A stretch of 64,000 nt of DNA. Source: Craspedostauros australis (taxonomy: Eukaryota; Bacillariophyta; Bacillariophyceae; Mastogloiales; Achnanthaceae). This document shows, in pieces, positions 51,641 to 61,600 of this stretch (its first letter is position 1; every line of letters starts with the position of its first letter). A program made the translations under genes and the position numbers. A model generated the notes under the pieces. It saw only the letters and a program-made list of their open reading frames with translations, searched no databases and was not told the origin of the DNA. Where the stretch lies: contig JAMXDE010000017.1 in NCBI GenBank assembly GCA_026770025.1, positions 186,001-250,000 on the forward strand. The letters are read 5' to 3'.

Positions 51641-52925
51641 TGGACAAGTGCACCGAGTGCTGCAGATACCAGGCAATAAAGTTCCTGTTGAAGTCCGAAC
51701 TTGGCTCCGCCGATGTCGGTAGCTGGCCATCGTGAACAAGGCTGTCCCTAGATTTTCCTGTGTGAGTACGCAAATACATACACCTTACATATTACCAGAG
51801 AGCCACGAATAGTGGAGAGCAGGATAGGTGGAGGCTGTCGTGATCCCCTGAGCGTGCATACATATTGACTTGATAGCCATTCTGCCTTGTGCCCTACATG
51901 AGATAAAAGCGGGTGGCATAAAAAAGTTTACGGCGCAGGCTGGGCACACACTAATAAGATTAATCCATGGGTTATATATAGTGCAATGAAGCACAGTGAC
52001 TTATCCTTTGGTATGAAAAATATATTTTATTGAACACTTAGGTTTGTTTGTAAATACAAAGTCCTGCTGAACCTGCTTTGCTCCCATGGACATGGGACGC
52101 CATGGCCATCTACTGAGCCGTTGGCATGGTGTGAAAAGAGACTGGTGGCGGCAGTGGTTTTACTTGTTGTTTCTGGTGTTGTGATGTGAGTGCTTGCAGG
52201 TTCACTGACACTGAAACAAGAAGTTGAGAGGAGAGCAGATGAACAACAGCCAAAAGCCAACAATGACTGTTCGCGACGACCAGCAGAGAGGAGGTCCAAG
52301 CACACAGGCAGGGAATAGACCTAAAGCAAGGACGAGGCTGTACAATTGAGTGGGTACATGGAGGGAAGGCAATGTGTGCTGAATGGGACGTGGACGAAGC
52401 TCAACCTGTTGGGCCATGAACGGTGGCAGAACCGAGAACAAGGCAGTGTGACAGTCTTGGTGGGGGTCAGGCTTTGGATTACACACCAACCCACAACTCT
52501 GGATCTCGACAACTGATCCACAGCCCAGATAAAGCAGCAACTTCAGCATGCCTACTGCCACTGCCCAATCCTCGACATTGTTTCGCAACAACCCGCCTCA
52601 CCCACGCGAAATGTGAGTGTGTCGATGAAGGACACGACTGGACATTGGTCGAAACACGACTGAGAATTTCGAATCCAAGTTGCCCCTCTACGTTCGCATG
52701 CCTCACGTGTTTGGTCGTAGACTAATGCGAAAAATATAAACTTTTTAACTACAAGGCCCAGAAGCTTGTAACTTAACCCATATACTATCTACAACATAAT
52801 AGGATGATTTAAGTAATAATATTAAAAATCCGCATTTGTATACTATCGTATCCTGAATGGGGTCCTATTGGTTGACGAACACGTGAGAATGGACCTGTTC
52901 GAGTACAGACACTGGATGATGCCAC

Positions 52926-52980
52926 AGCACAACACAACACAACACAACACAACACAACACAACACAACACAACACAACAC
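52926..52980 (+). repeat. (AACAC)n microsatellite
   Basis: Ten to eleven units of AACAC in a row, with a shorter run again at 52987-53000. Confidence 0.95.
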
Positions 52981-53167
52981 AGGAGAGCACAACACAACAC
53001 ACACAGCACTTCGCATGGCATGTTGCAACTGCTCAATCACTGTGCGCAACATCCTCGTGCCAACATGTTCATGTGAGTGGAGGTGGCCTGGGTTTGAACC
53101 TGGATCTCCACTCGAATGTCGCGATTGATCAATCGTCGCCGTTTTCTTATTGGCGTCACATTTGGAG

Positions 53168-53362
53168 CAACACAGAGTTCGAGGAGGTTGCGCCAAAACC
53201 TGACAACTTCGAAGAACGAAGAAATGGGGTCCTCTGTGAACCACAGAACGTTTCAGAACACAGACTGAGAGTAACACAGGCTTCGAAGAGACCGTACCAG
53301 AACCTGACAACTCTCAAGGTTACACAGAGAACATGTGAACCGCAGAGCGTTTCAGGACACCA
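53168..53362 (+). repeat. Imperfect tandem repeat, about 100-bp units
   Basis: Two copies share ACACAG...TTCGA, AACCTGACAACT and GTGAACC(A/G)CAGA(A/G)CGTTTCAG(A/G)ACAC. The first is about 53168-53270, the second about 53273-53362. Confidence 0.75.
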
Positions 53363-53684
53363 GATGTTCGTGGTGGCGAAAGAAACAACAACAACAACAA
53401 CGCAATCAAACACAATTGCAGACATCAATCAAACAGGACCACAAACATCAATCTTCCTCAGAACCAAGGCCATCTTCCTCGTCATCATCTCCATCTGCAT
53501 CTTCATCTGCATTGTCGCCAGTAACAACGACAGTCGCAATCAGCAGCGAAAGGATCACCAGCATCCACAGAGCACCAACTTCTCCAACAAGACGACCGTC
53601 GTGACAACAACAAGACAGGACAATCCACTGTCTTGATTCCTTTCTTGGCGTGGCAACCACGAAGTCCGCATCTTGGCACGTTTC

Positions 53685-53935
53685 TGCCACACTTGAAACA
53701 AGCAAAGCAACGAGCCTCAGTGCTGGCCACAACTCTGACAACCAACAACACAATCAACAACAAACGCAGCAATCTCAAGGTTCTGCAAAGAACAAAGGCA
53801 AGGGTATGATTGGATGTCGGCGCTTTCTGCCGCGCTTGAACCGAGTGAAGATGCAAGCCTCAGTGCTGGCGACAACTCCAACAGCACAAGCAGCAGCAAC
53901 ACAAGCAGCAAACACAAGTCTCTGGGAGAGATCCA
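53685..53935 (+). repeat. Imperfect direct duplication with CAA/CAG-rich spacers
   Basis: TTTCTGCC-CTTGAA followed by AGCCTCAGTGCTGG-ACAACTC occurs at about 53685-53735 and again at about 53823-53880, each followed by a CAA/CAG-rich stretch. Confidence 0.7.
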
Positions 53936-54432
53936 AGGTCAGTATATGGTTGGATGCAGGCCTGGCATCGTATTGCACTTCGAACCATTCCAACTTCGTC
54001 GAACTGAGAGAACGAATTGATACCCCACCAACAGATATTCACATCCACACTGACACTACCAATGACATTCACACTGACAAAGAAGGCCCACCACGGTGTC
54101 TCCTCGTTGTGATGGAGATTGGCCTTGTGTCAGGGTTGTTCAATTCGAGAGGATGGAATGGTGGTATGGTGTGGTATTGTGTTGTGCTGTATTGTATCGT
54201 ACTGGAGGCCCATCCATTGTGGGAAGGGGGGTTGATCGTGCCATCCCAAATCCAACCAACTGACATCCATCTCTCACGATCTGTCTTTCTCTTTCCCTTT
54301 TGTTCAACCGTACCTGTTGCTCGTTGTATGCTGTTGCTTGTTGCTGAGCTTCGTCATCTCCGTCGTCTTCGTCGCGTTTTCTCTCATGACCATTCTCACT
54401 GATTCCTCAAGACGTCCAGCGCATATCCCACA

Positions 54433-57400
54433 GTGCTTTCCAATGTCACAGGAAGCCTGCAACCATCCACCCACGCCATACAACAGATGACACCCCCAAG
54501 AGTTGGAATACCACACTCCGCAAGAACATTCACAACAACGGGGGAGAACAACGAGAGCAATAGCAATAACAGCCAGCAGAAACTTCTCCCAGGGGATTCC
54601 TCTTCTGCCAATCCACAGGATGACCAGAAAGGCAGCGATCCTGCGGCACCTGCTGCCAAGCCTCTCTCCAACGGATCTGGCACAGTATCACCTCCTCCAT
54701 GGGAATCGGTATTCGCAAGTGCCTGGTTCTGGGATGACAAATGGACCACGACGGAGCTTGAACAACAATTGACAGATCGAGGATTTGGTCTCACTACTGA
54801 CGAGCCAGTGGTCTACTCGCGATCCATATACACCCCGATGTTCAATGACACAGACTACCAACAAAAAGCGCGTCAAGAAGCGGAAAGTCGGTCTGAAGGC
54901 AGAACCCCACCCACACTTCATCATTGGCTCTGCGACGTCAATAACATCGAGTTTGCTCGCCAATCATTCACAGGACTCCCACCCCTCAACGGAGGCTCAC
55001 CAGCATCACTCCAAGATGCCATCATCAACAAGTTGAACCAAGCCATCCGTGACGATACAACAAAAAAACTCCATCAAGTGAAAGTTTCCACTGGACAGGA
55101 TGATTCGTATTCTTCTCACCAGGTCTTCTACCTCGGCAACCCTCAGTTCCGACATCAAGCCAGACATGGAAGATCGCCACCGCAGCTGTACATGGAAAAG
55201 ACAACTGAAGAGAAATTCCGTGACCGGGTGCTGCTGTACTGCTCTGCCAGTGGGAGTGGCAAGACAGCCGAGCTCGCAGCGAGTGCGTTCTCAAGAGATG
55301 CTGCCTTTTCCATCCATCTGGATGTCGAAAAGGACATTTCTACTACTAAGCGCGGCGATGAGCGACAACGTGAAGCACGAATCAGTCTCAAGGAAGCCAT
55401 TGACGAGGTCGTGGGTCGAGACAAGGGCACCCGAGCTCTTTTTGTCGAGATCGCCCAAATGATCAAGGACCGCAACACCAAGGAAGACAAGGTGCGAATC
55501 GTCGTCGCCATCGATGAAGCAGGATCACAACCCAACCTCGCCAATGAGATCATCCGCAACTACCAAGATCTTGGTGAGGATCTTGCTGCATTCATCATGA
55601 CGGGATGCAACAACCCAGACGAAAGCGAAAACCGTGACGATGAGGACAACTGGAAGAAGACGCAGAAGGAATCACTACAGGTGGTGTTCTCCATTGCAGG
55701 GACAGGCCTCCATGGTGACATGGAAGGAACCGTGCATGAAAACTTCAAGCAACTTCAACCAATCACCAAAAGAAGGGCTGAAGATGTCTACAACGTTCTC
55801 TGTGAAGAGTATCCAGGCAAGTCGCACAAATTTCCACCCTTTCAACAGCTTCCAGAATATCCCCTCCTCAACGATATCGTCCACCACAACTCAAGAATGA
55901 CCTCTGCCTTGGTGTTCTACCTTGCAACCACAAACTTCTCATATGGTGATCCCCGCCATCAAGCCAAGATCATCACGACTGTTTTTGTGTACTTCTGCGC
56001 TACCAACGGCATGTCGTCCGTGCGGAGGAAGCCACACTTTCGCTTACAGGTTGCGGCAAGCGCTTACGCTGCCCTCCTCTTCCAGAAAAAGGTCACGGTG
56101 TATCCTGGTGACGCTCCCCATGTCATCCGAGAGAAGGTTCTGAAAGATGCCATCCGCTTCCAACACTTTGATGAGCACTACGTCGCCAAACGCAATCTCC
56201 TTGGTAGGTTTGGGCTCCTGACAATCCAATCATTCGCGGATATCTCCAGACGGGCAGAACAAGAGAACGGGGAAGTTGAGATGTACCCTTTCCTCATGGA
56301 TCCTGCCATGCAGCGGCTCTGTAGCTGGATGATCGCTGGTGGAAAAGTCATGGCACATGCCGATGAAGCCTTGGGGACGACACCATTCGCATATGAAGCA
56401 CTCGCAGTCCAATTCCTCTCCAGTGTGATAGCAGCAGCCACGACCGTTGAACCAGAAGATCGAAAGGATCTGAAATCGATGCTTGAGGATGGCGCTGCGA
56501 TGTATGCATCGGAAGTGAGAGATGGTGGTACTCTCGAATCTCTATTCGTGGACAAGGACATAGAAGACTCGTCGGAAGGGCTTCGCGGATGGTACCCTGT
56601 TGCTTTTCCATCAGAGTTTGCCATGGAGGGCATGTACCTTCAGAAGTCACCCATGCAGCTGTCACTGGGGCAAACACAACCACAACGCAGCCCAAAAGAG
56701 GAGAAAGAGAACCAAACCTACTGGAGAGATCTGCAAGGTTGGGAGGTCAAACGCAACAATCGTACTCCCTTCGCCGACACCAATCAACTCCGGAAGTATA
56801 CCCCTCTCCAGTATAGTAGCGAAGACACGCTGACCATTGACAAGGACTACCTCAATGGACTCTGGGTCCTGCGATATGCCATCATGAACAAACCAACGCT
56901 GGAGGAAGGGACACAGGCGTTCCACCCTCCAATCGCAAGCGTCGCAGAAGGCAGCAGCAACTTGGCAGACGGATACGTGTCCGTCGTGGTTGCTCGAAAG
57001 AAGGAGGAGGATGACTACAACGATGACTACAACGATGACTACAACGATGACTACGGCGATGACGACGACGACGACTACGACGACGACTACGACAACAACT
57101 ACGACAACAACTACAACAACTACAACAACAACAACAACAACTACGACAACAACAAGACCGTGTGGAAGGACTTCAAGCTTGTCACCATTTGCATCCAGGC
57201 AAAGGATAAAGCAATCAATCAGAAGATTTCCAAGGAGACCATCCGCAACAACAAGAACAAGGTCCTTCACGAGCTCCTCCACATTCCATTTGGCGAAGAT
57301 CGCGTGTACTGTGTGGCGAGCCGACCAGAAAGTCTTGTGAATCAAACGATGAGCCAGGACGATGTTGCTGAGGCCAAACGCGAAAGAGATGAAGATGTTG

Positions 57401-57753
57401 GTAAGCGCGCTGTCGCCGATGCCTTGGGCAAAGAACGCGACACCGTGACGAAGGCTGCCTTCGTGGAAGGGATGAAAGAAGTGGCATACTCTTGGGTTCG
57501 GGCCTTTGATCCAACCAGGTTGATTCGGCGATTCAAGAACAAGGTCAACGCCAAGATCAAATCCGAGCTGGGAGTGACCAAGGAGAAAGCCAGAAATGCA
57601 GCCATAGCACACGCAGCGGCTGATGAGACCCACCTAGCGCCACACATCGCGATACCGATCGAGAAGTCCCCAGCTTCGAAGGCGGGTATTCACCGTGGCG
57701 AGCATGGGAAGACCGAGAGTTTCGGTGTCCAGTTGAAGTACTCTTCAGCTTGA
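54433..57753 (+). CDS. Large P-loop NTPase of Crinkler/RHS-like type
   Basis: 1106 aa, one open frame, apparently whole. Residues 1-90 are Ser/Asn/Thr-rich. The P-loop SASGSGKTAEL is near residues 270-280, a Walker B-like strand VRIVVAIDEAG near 354, and VVFSIAGTGLHGD near 416. The order P-loop / V-IDE / GTGL is, as I recall it, that of the NTPase shared by oomycete and fungal Crinkler proteins and trypanosome RHS proteins. After a Tyr/Asp/Asn-only tract (residues 858-905) comes WKDFKLVTICIQAKD; a beta-strand with Q-x-K fits the active-site strand of REase-fold nucleases, often paired with this NTPase. No signal peptide is seen at the chosen start. Function in this organism is unknown. The low-complexity tract is coded by GAC/AAC/TAC triplets. 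Confidence 0.65.
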   Translation: MLSNVTGSLQPSTHAIQQMTPPRVGIPHSARTFTTTGENNESNSNNSQQKLLPGDSSSANPQDDQKGSDPAAPAAKPLSNGSGTVSPPPWESVFASAWFWDDKWTTTELEQQLTDRGFGLTTDEPVVYSRSIYTPMFNDTDYQQKARQEAESRSEGRTPPTLHHWLCDVNNIEFARQSFTGLPPLNGGSPASLQDAIINKLNQAIRDDTTKKLHQVKVSTGQDDSYSSHQVFYLGNPQFRHQARHGRSPPQLYMEKTTEEKFRDRVLLYCSASGSGKTAELAASAFSRDAAFSIHLDVEKDISTTKRGDERQREARISLKEAIDEVVGRDKGTRALFVEIAQMIKDRNTKEDKVRIVVAIDEAGSQPNLANEIIRNYQDLGEDLAAFIMTGCNNPDESENRDDEDNWKKTQKESLQVVFSIAGTGLHGDMEGTVHENFKQLQPITKRRAEDVYNVLCEEYPGKSHKFPPFQQLPEYPLLNDIVHHNSRMTSALVFYLATTNFSYGDPRHQAKIITTVFVYFCATNGMSSVRRKPHFRLQVAASAYAALLFQKKVTVYPGDAPHVIREKVLKDAIRFQHFDEHYVAKRNLLGRFGLLTIQSFADISRRAEQENGEVEMYPFLMDPAMQRLCSWMIAGGKVMAHADEALGTTPFAYEALAVQFLSSVIAAATTVEPEDRKDLKSMLEDGAAMYASEVRDGGTLESLFVDKDIEDSSEGLRGWYPVAFPSEFAMEGMYLQKSPMQLSLGQTQPQRSPKEEKENQTYWRDLQGWEVKRNNRTPFADTNQLRKYTPLQYSSEDTLTIDKDYLNGLWVLRYAIMNKPTLEEGTQAFHPPIASVAEGSSNLADGYVSVVVARKKEEDDYNDDYNDDYNDDYGDDDDDDYDDDYDNNYDNNYNNYNNNNNNYDNNKTVWKDFKLVTICIQAKDKAINQKISKETIRNNKNKVLHELLHIPFGEDRVYCVASRPESLVNQTMSQDDVAEAKRERDEDVGKRAVADALGKERDTVTKAAFVEGMKEVAYSWVRAFDPTRLIRRFKNKVNAKIKSELGVTKEKARNAAIAHAAADETHLAPHIAIPIEKSPASKAGIHRGEHGKTESFGVQLKYSSA

Positions 57754-58650
57754 ACCGGCTTCCAACATACATCATGGAAGTGAGTGGAACGACAGAGAAC
57801 AGGAGGTGGCTGGAGGCAACAGTGGTGGAATGTGGATGTGGTGAGAACCAATGCCAACGCAGACTGCATGCACGACGGTGTGGAAGTGAAACCACTCAGC
57901 TGATCCTACCACGTCCACGATGGGTGATGCAAGAGGGTTGAAGATGTGGTGACAGAGGGGCGGTCCATGACAGTCCATGACATTGGAGTGATGTGGCACA
58001 GCATCTGTGAAGTCGACAAGGAACCATCATCAGACCATGTTGTTTTGGGTGTGCTATATATGTAACATGGTAGATTTCTGATATTTGTGATATTACTTGT
58101 GGAGAGTGGTCCACAATGAACAGGCCGCTGTTCTGTTCTGTGCATCCTGTCACTGTCCAGCCAAGGTCGGCTTGTGGTTGTTCTTGATCTGTTCCTGCGC
58201 GGTCATTGTGTATCTAAGTGAGTGGAATAGCTTAGCTCATTCACGGAGTACTTCATTGTTATTATTATTATTTTGTTCTATAATCGAATATGGAATAATA
58301 CATTATAGAATATGTTCCAAGACGATGATGATATTGCGACTGGGATATGCATGTTGAGCGAGGTGTCGTAGATTACTTCCAATGGTCATTTCTTTGTTAC
58401 AATTTAATTTTTAATAATATGCTCCATTCTCCATTGCCGTTCCCCGCCTGCGGCGACCTGATTTGGCTTGGTCTGATGTGTAGCTTGTTTCCATCATCTT
58501 GGAACAGAGTCCTCAATGTCGTTTCGTTTCGTCTTTGTTGTTGATCTCCATCCTGGTCGTTTGCGCATTGCAGGAGTCGGTTGGTTGTTCAATAATCGTT
58601 GTGGTGTGCTGTGGTGTTGTGTTGCTTGTGTTCAGTTGCCCATTCCTAGC
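57754..58650. other. 3'-3' intergenic region
   Basis: Lies between two convergent genes. It has a (TTA)n run near 58258-58272 and is A/T-rich around 58260-58320. No gene was recognised. Confidence 0.5.
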
Positions 58651-61600
58651 TCAGGATCGCATCTCTCTTGATTCCACCAAGCCGTGGTTCCCAAGGTACA
58701 TGCCACCAACACCAACACCGACACCGCCACGGGTCTGCTCCCTCAACACCTTGGCTTGCTTCGTCTTGTCAAACAGGTCCACACGCTCACGTCCGCGTGG
58801 GGTGACGCGTCCGCGATGCGAAAAATGTTGCTGAGGGGTTGTGGCGACGTCCACCATCATCGCCGCAGACGTTGGCGTGCCCGTCGTCCGGATTGTCATG
58901 CCGCTGTCGGTTGCTGCCGCTGTTGCCGCCGCTGTCCTCGCAGATGACGATCCTCCACCAGTGGAAGACGATGCTACTGACGACGAGAATGTGGATGCCC
59001 CACTTCCGTCTCCACTTCCACTTCCACCGCGTGGTGTGGACGGCTTCAACCGGAGACGCTTGAGTTTCGCTGCGCGTTTCTCATCGTCGCGTTTGAGCTT
59101 CTTCACCAATTGCTTCTCGATCTGTCGCAGCTCTTTGGCGGTTGTTGCATCATCGGTGTTGCGAACCTGGTCGCCGTTGCCGTTGTTGTTCCCGTTGATC
59201 ACGTTGGTGCTGGTCTTTTTGTTGTCCCAGGACGTCATTTCTCCTCGTCCCACACCACCAGTAGCACCACCACCGCCGTTGCTTCTGCGCGTTCCTTTTG
59301 TGTTTGTTCTGGATGAGGACAGTTGCCGTTCCGCACTCCATTGATAGTTGCGACCATGATCATTGTCGTCGAGTGGATGGTTGGTGTTGGGCTGAGATCT
59401 GCGGATGCCGCTGCCGTTTGCGTTGGCCACGTCGTTGCGGCGGACATGGTCTTGCACCTTGGCCTGATACTGGTGCTGCGGTTGTTGGTCCTGATATTGT
59501 TCAGGATTTTGCTTTTGCTCACTCTGCTTCATCAGCTCAACTCGCTTCACCTGACGGAGCTGCTTCTCCAACTTGCGTTCCAACCTTTTCAGCTCCTTCG
59601 TGGTTGTTTCGTACGTGCTGTCCTTGATCTTGGACGATGATGATGCTGGGGTCGTTGGCGAGGGGACCTTCCTGTCTCGAGTTCGCCCATTGGCAGATGA
59701 TCGCGTTGGCTGCTCATCTCGGTCTTCTGCTTGGTTCACAGTCGCATTGGAAGGCGTTGCAGTTTCTGTTGTTTCTGCTGCTGCTGCTTTTGGAGATGAT
59801 CTGGAAAGGCCGTTGTTCTTGCTGCGTCTGCTCTTGGTCTTGATGTTGCTGTTCGTCCTGCTGCCATTGATGTTGCTCGGCGTCTTGGCGGCGTTGCCCG
59901 TCGTGTTGCCGCTGTGCTTCGTGAGGTTTCTGTACGAATTCTCACGTCGCATGTCGAGCATGTTGCGTTGCCGGCGGGAGTGAGACGACACCTCGGGCGT
60001 TGGACGGCCGCGGTTGGAATGGCTGCGTTCGGATCGATCCGTCATGCTCATGCTGAGACCAGAGTTGATCTGCGCCTCCTCGCGCAAGCGCTGCCGTTCG
60101 CGCGGAGTGCTGGGAGGCTTCATGGAGTTCATCATGAGCTGGATATCCTCCAACGACTGGAGACGGTCCAACGTCGGCGTTTTCGGTGTTCTCGGCGTCT
60201 TGGGCCTGCGGGATGGTGTCGGAGCGACACCGGAAACCTTCGGACTCGGCATGATGGCGCCACGACGACTGTCATGACGGCTGATACCGTTACCGTTACC
60301 GGTTGCGTTGCTGGTTACGTTGACGCTGGCGTCAACGTTGGCGGTCATGTCTCCATTTGATGGCACGATGTTGCTGTGGGAAGGACGAGGGGAGCGCTCC
60401 CGAGGAGTCTTCGCCTTGCGTACCTTCCTGTTCACCAACATCGTGCCATCATCCGTCATGGTTGCTCTGGGCGTTCCAGATGCTGCGAATGACCGAGGGT
60501 TCGTGGAGCTTCGGGTGGATGACACGCGTGGGCTTGCGTTGGCATTGGAATGATGATCGTACATGAGAGCACCGCTCCCCGAGTTCACGACTGCTGCTGG
60601 ATGGGCGTTTGGAGGCTGAGTCATGTCCGTTTGCACCATGAGGTTCACTCCGTCGCGTCGCTTGCGTCCCACCAGCGATGATGATTTCTTAATGACCAGA
60701 GTCTGCTGCTTCTGTGCCTGCATTTGCACAGATTGATTGAACGTGAGATTTCTGCTGTGTGAAGAAGTCTCCACAGCCATAGACGATGGAGACGTGGGCG
60801 TTGTAACATTCTGCTGTGGGAGTTGCAATTTTTCGTCTTCATCGACAGGCACCTGGTGATGTTCCTGCTGGCGCTGCGCCTCGTACAGTGGCTCACGTTG
60901 TCGCGATCGTCGCTGCGGCCCTTCCATAGGATCACGCATAACATTGTTCGCGACAGGGACAGGACGGAAGTCGGCAAAATCCTGGCTTGGTTGCATTTGA
61001 AGGTGCACGTGCCTCGGTGATTCCTGCGTCTCCAGTTGTGGAGTGGCCATCATCGTCCTGTGCTGCTTTTGCTCTTGATGCTGATTTTGATGCTGCTCTT
61101 GGTGGTGGTATCGCTGCTGCTGTTGCTGTTGCTGCTGCTGCTGCTTTTGGTACTCCTGCTTCTTGTGTTCTTGTTGCCTGTAGTGCATGACGAGCGGTTC
61201 AGGTGAGTTCAGCACCATGTCAAGATCCTCCTGTCTGATGGTATCCCTGTTGTTCACAGCAGCAGTCTCCATCTTGGCAACCTGCTTGGCATTGGTGGCG
61301 CTGCTATCGACGTGGATACTGTTGTGCTTGGCTGGGGTGGGCGGCTGGGAGACGTGGCGATTGGAGTGCATCGTCGCAGACAGCAGGGATGGGGTCTTGG
61401 ACGATGTTCGCGACGGTGCCTTCTGTTTGGAATACGCGGATCCGCTGTTGACCTTCGTCGCGTTGGAGCCATCGGCAACAGGTGCGTCCGGCATCTTGGT
61501 GGCCACCTTGTGAGAGCGGGGGGACGCGGCCTTGCGCGACGACGATTTCTTTGGCTTCGCCTTGAACTTCTTGGTACGCATCACGTTGCTGGACAGCTTG

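Larger units (their letters stand above)
46308..51980 (+). mobile_element. Old, internally deleted LINE related to the 12709-21107 element
   Basis: ORF1-like segments lie at 46308-48876 and ORF2-like segments at 48833-51640. Between them the endonuclease and reverse transcriptase parts, well over 3 kb, are missing. The 3' end resembles the intact element: GATAAAAGCGGG, CGGCGCA, TTAATCC and a final GTTATATATA, against AATAAAAGCG, CGGCGCA, TAATCC and GTTATATA. Several stops and frame changes split the frames. No target duplication could be found. A solo LTR (49569-50319) lies inside it. It is a sister family or an old member, not a copy of the intact element, as protein identity is low. Confidence 0.82.
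51981..54432. other. 2.4-kb intergenic region with several repeats
   Basis: It holds (AACAC)n at 52926-52980, an imperfect two-unit tandem repeat at 53168-53362, and a second imperfect duplication at about 53685-53935. Frames on both strands are short and low-complexity (Gln/Thr/Ser). None has a recognisable domain. Confidence 0.5.

Noticed and set aside
46200-51990. Target duplication of the LINE relic (ATATAGT on both sides)
   Set aside because: Seven A/T-rich bases are too common here to be taken as a duplication.
53075-53115. GGTTTGAACC, like a tRNA T-loop
   Set aside because: The flanking bases do not form a T-stem or acceptor stem on either strand.
56662-57633. Minus-strand frame with a long Val run, looking like a membrane segment
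   Set aside because: It is the complement of the GAC/AAC/TAC tract of the NTPase gene.
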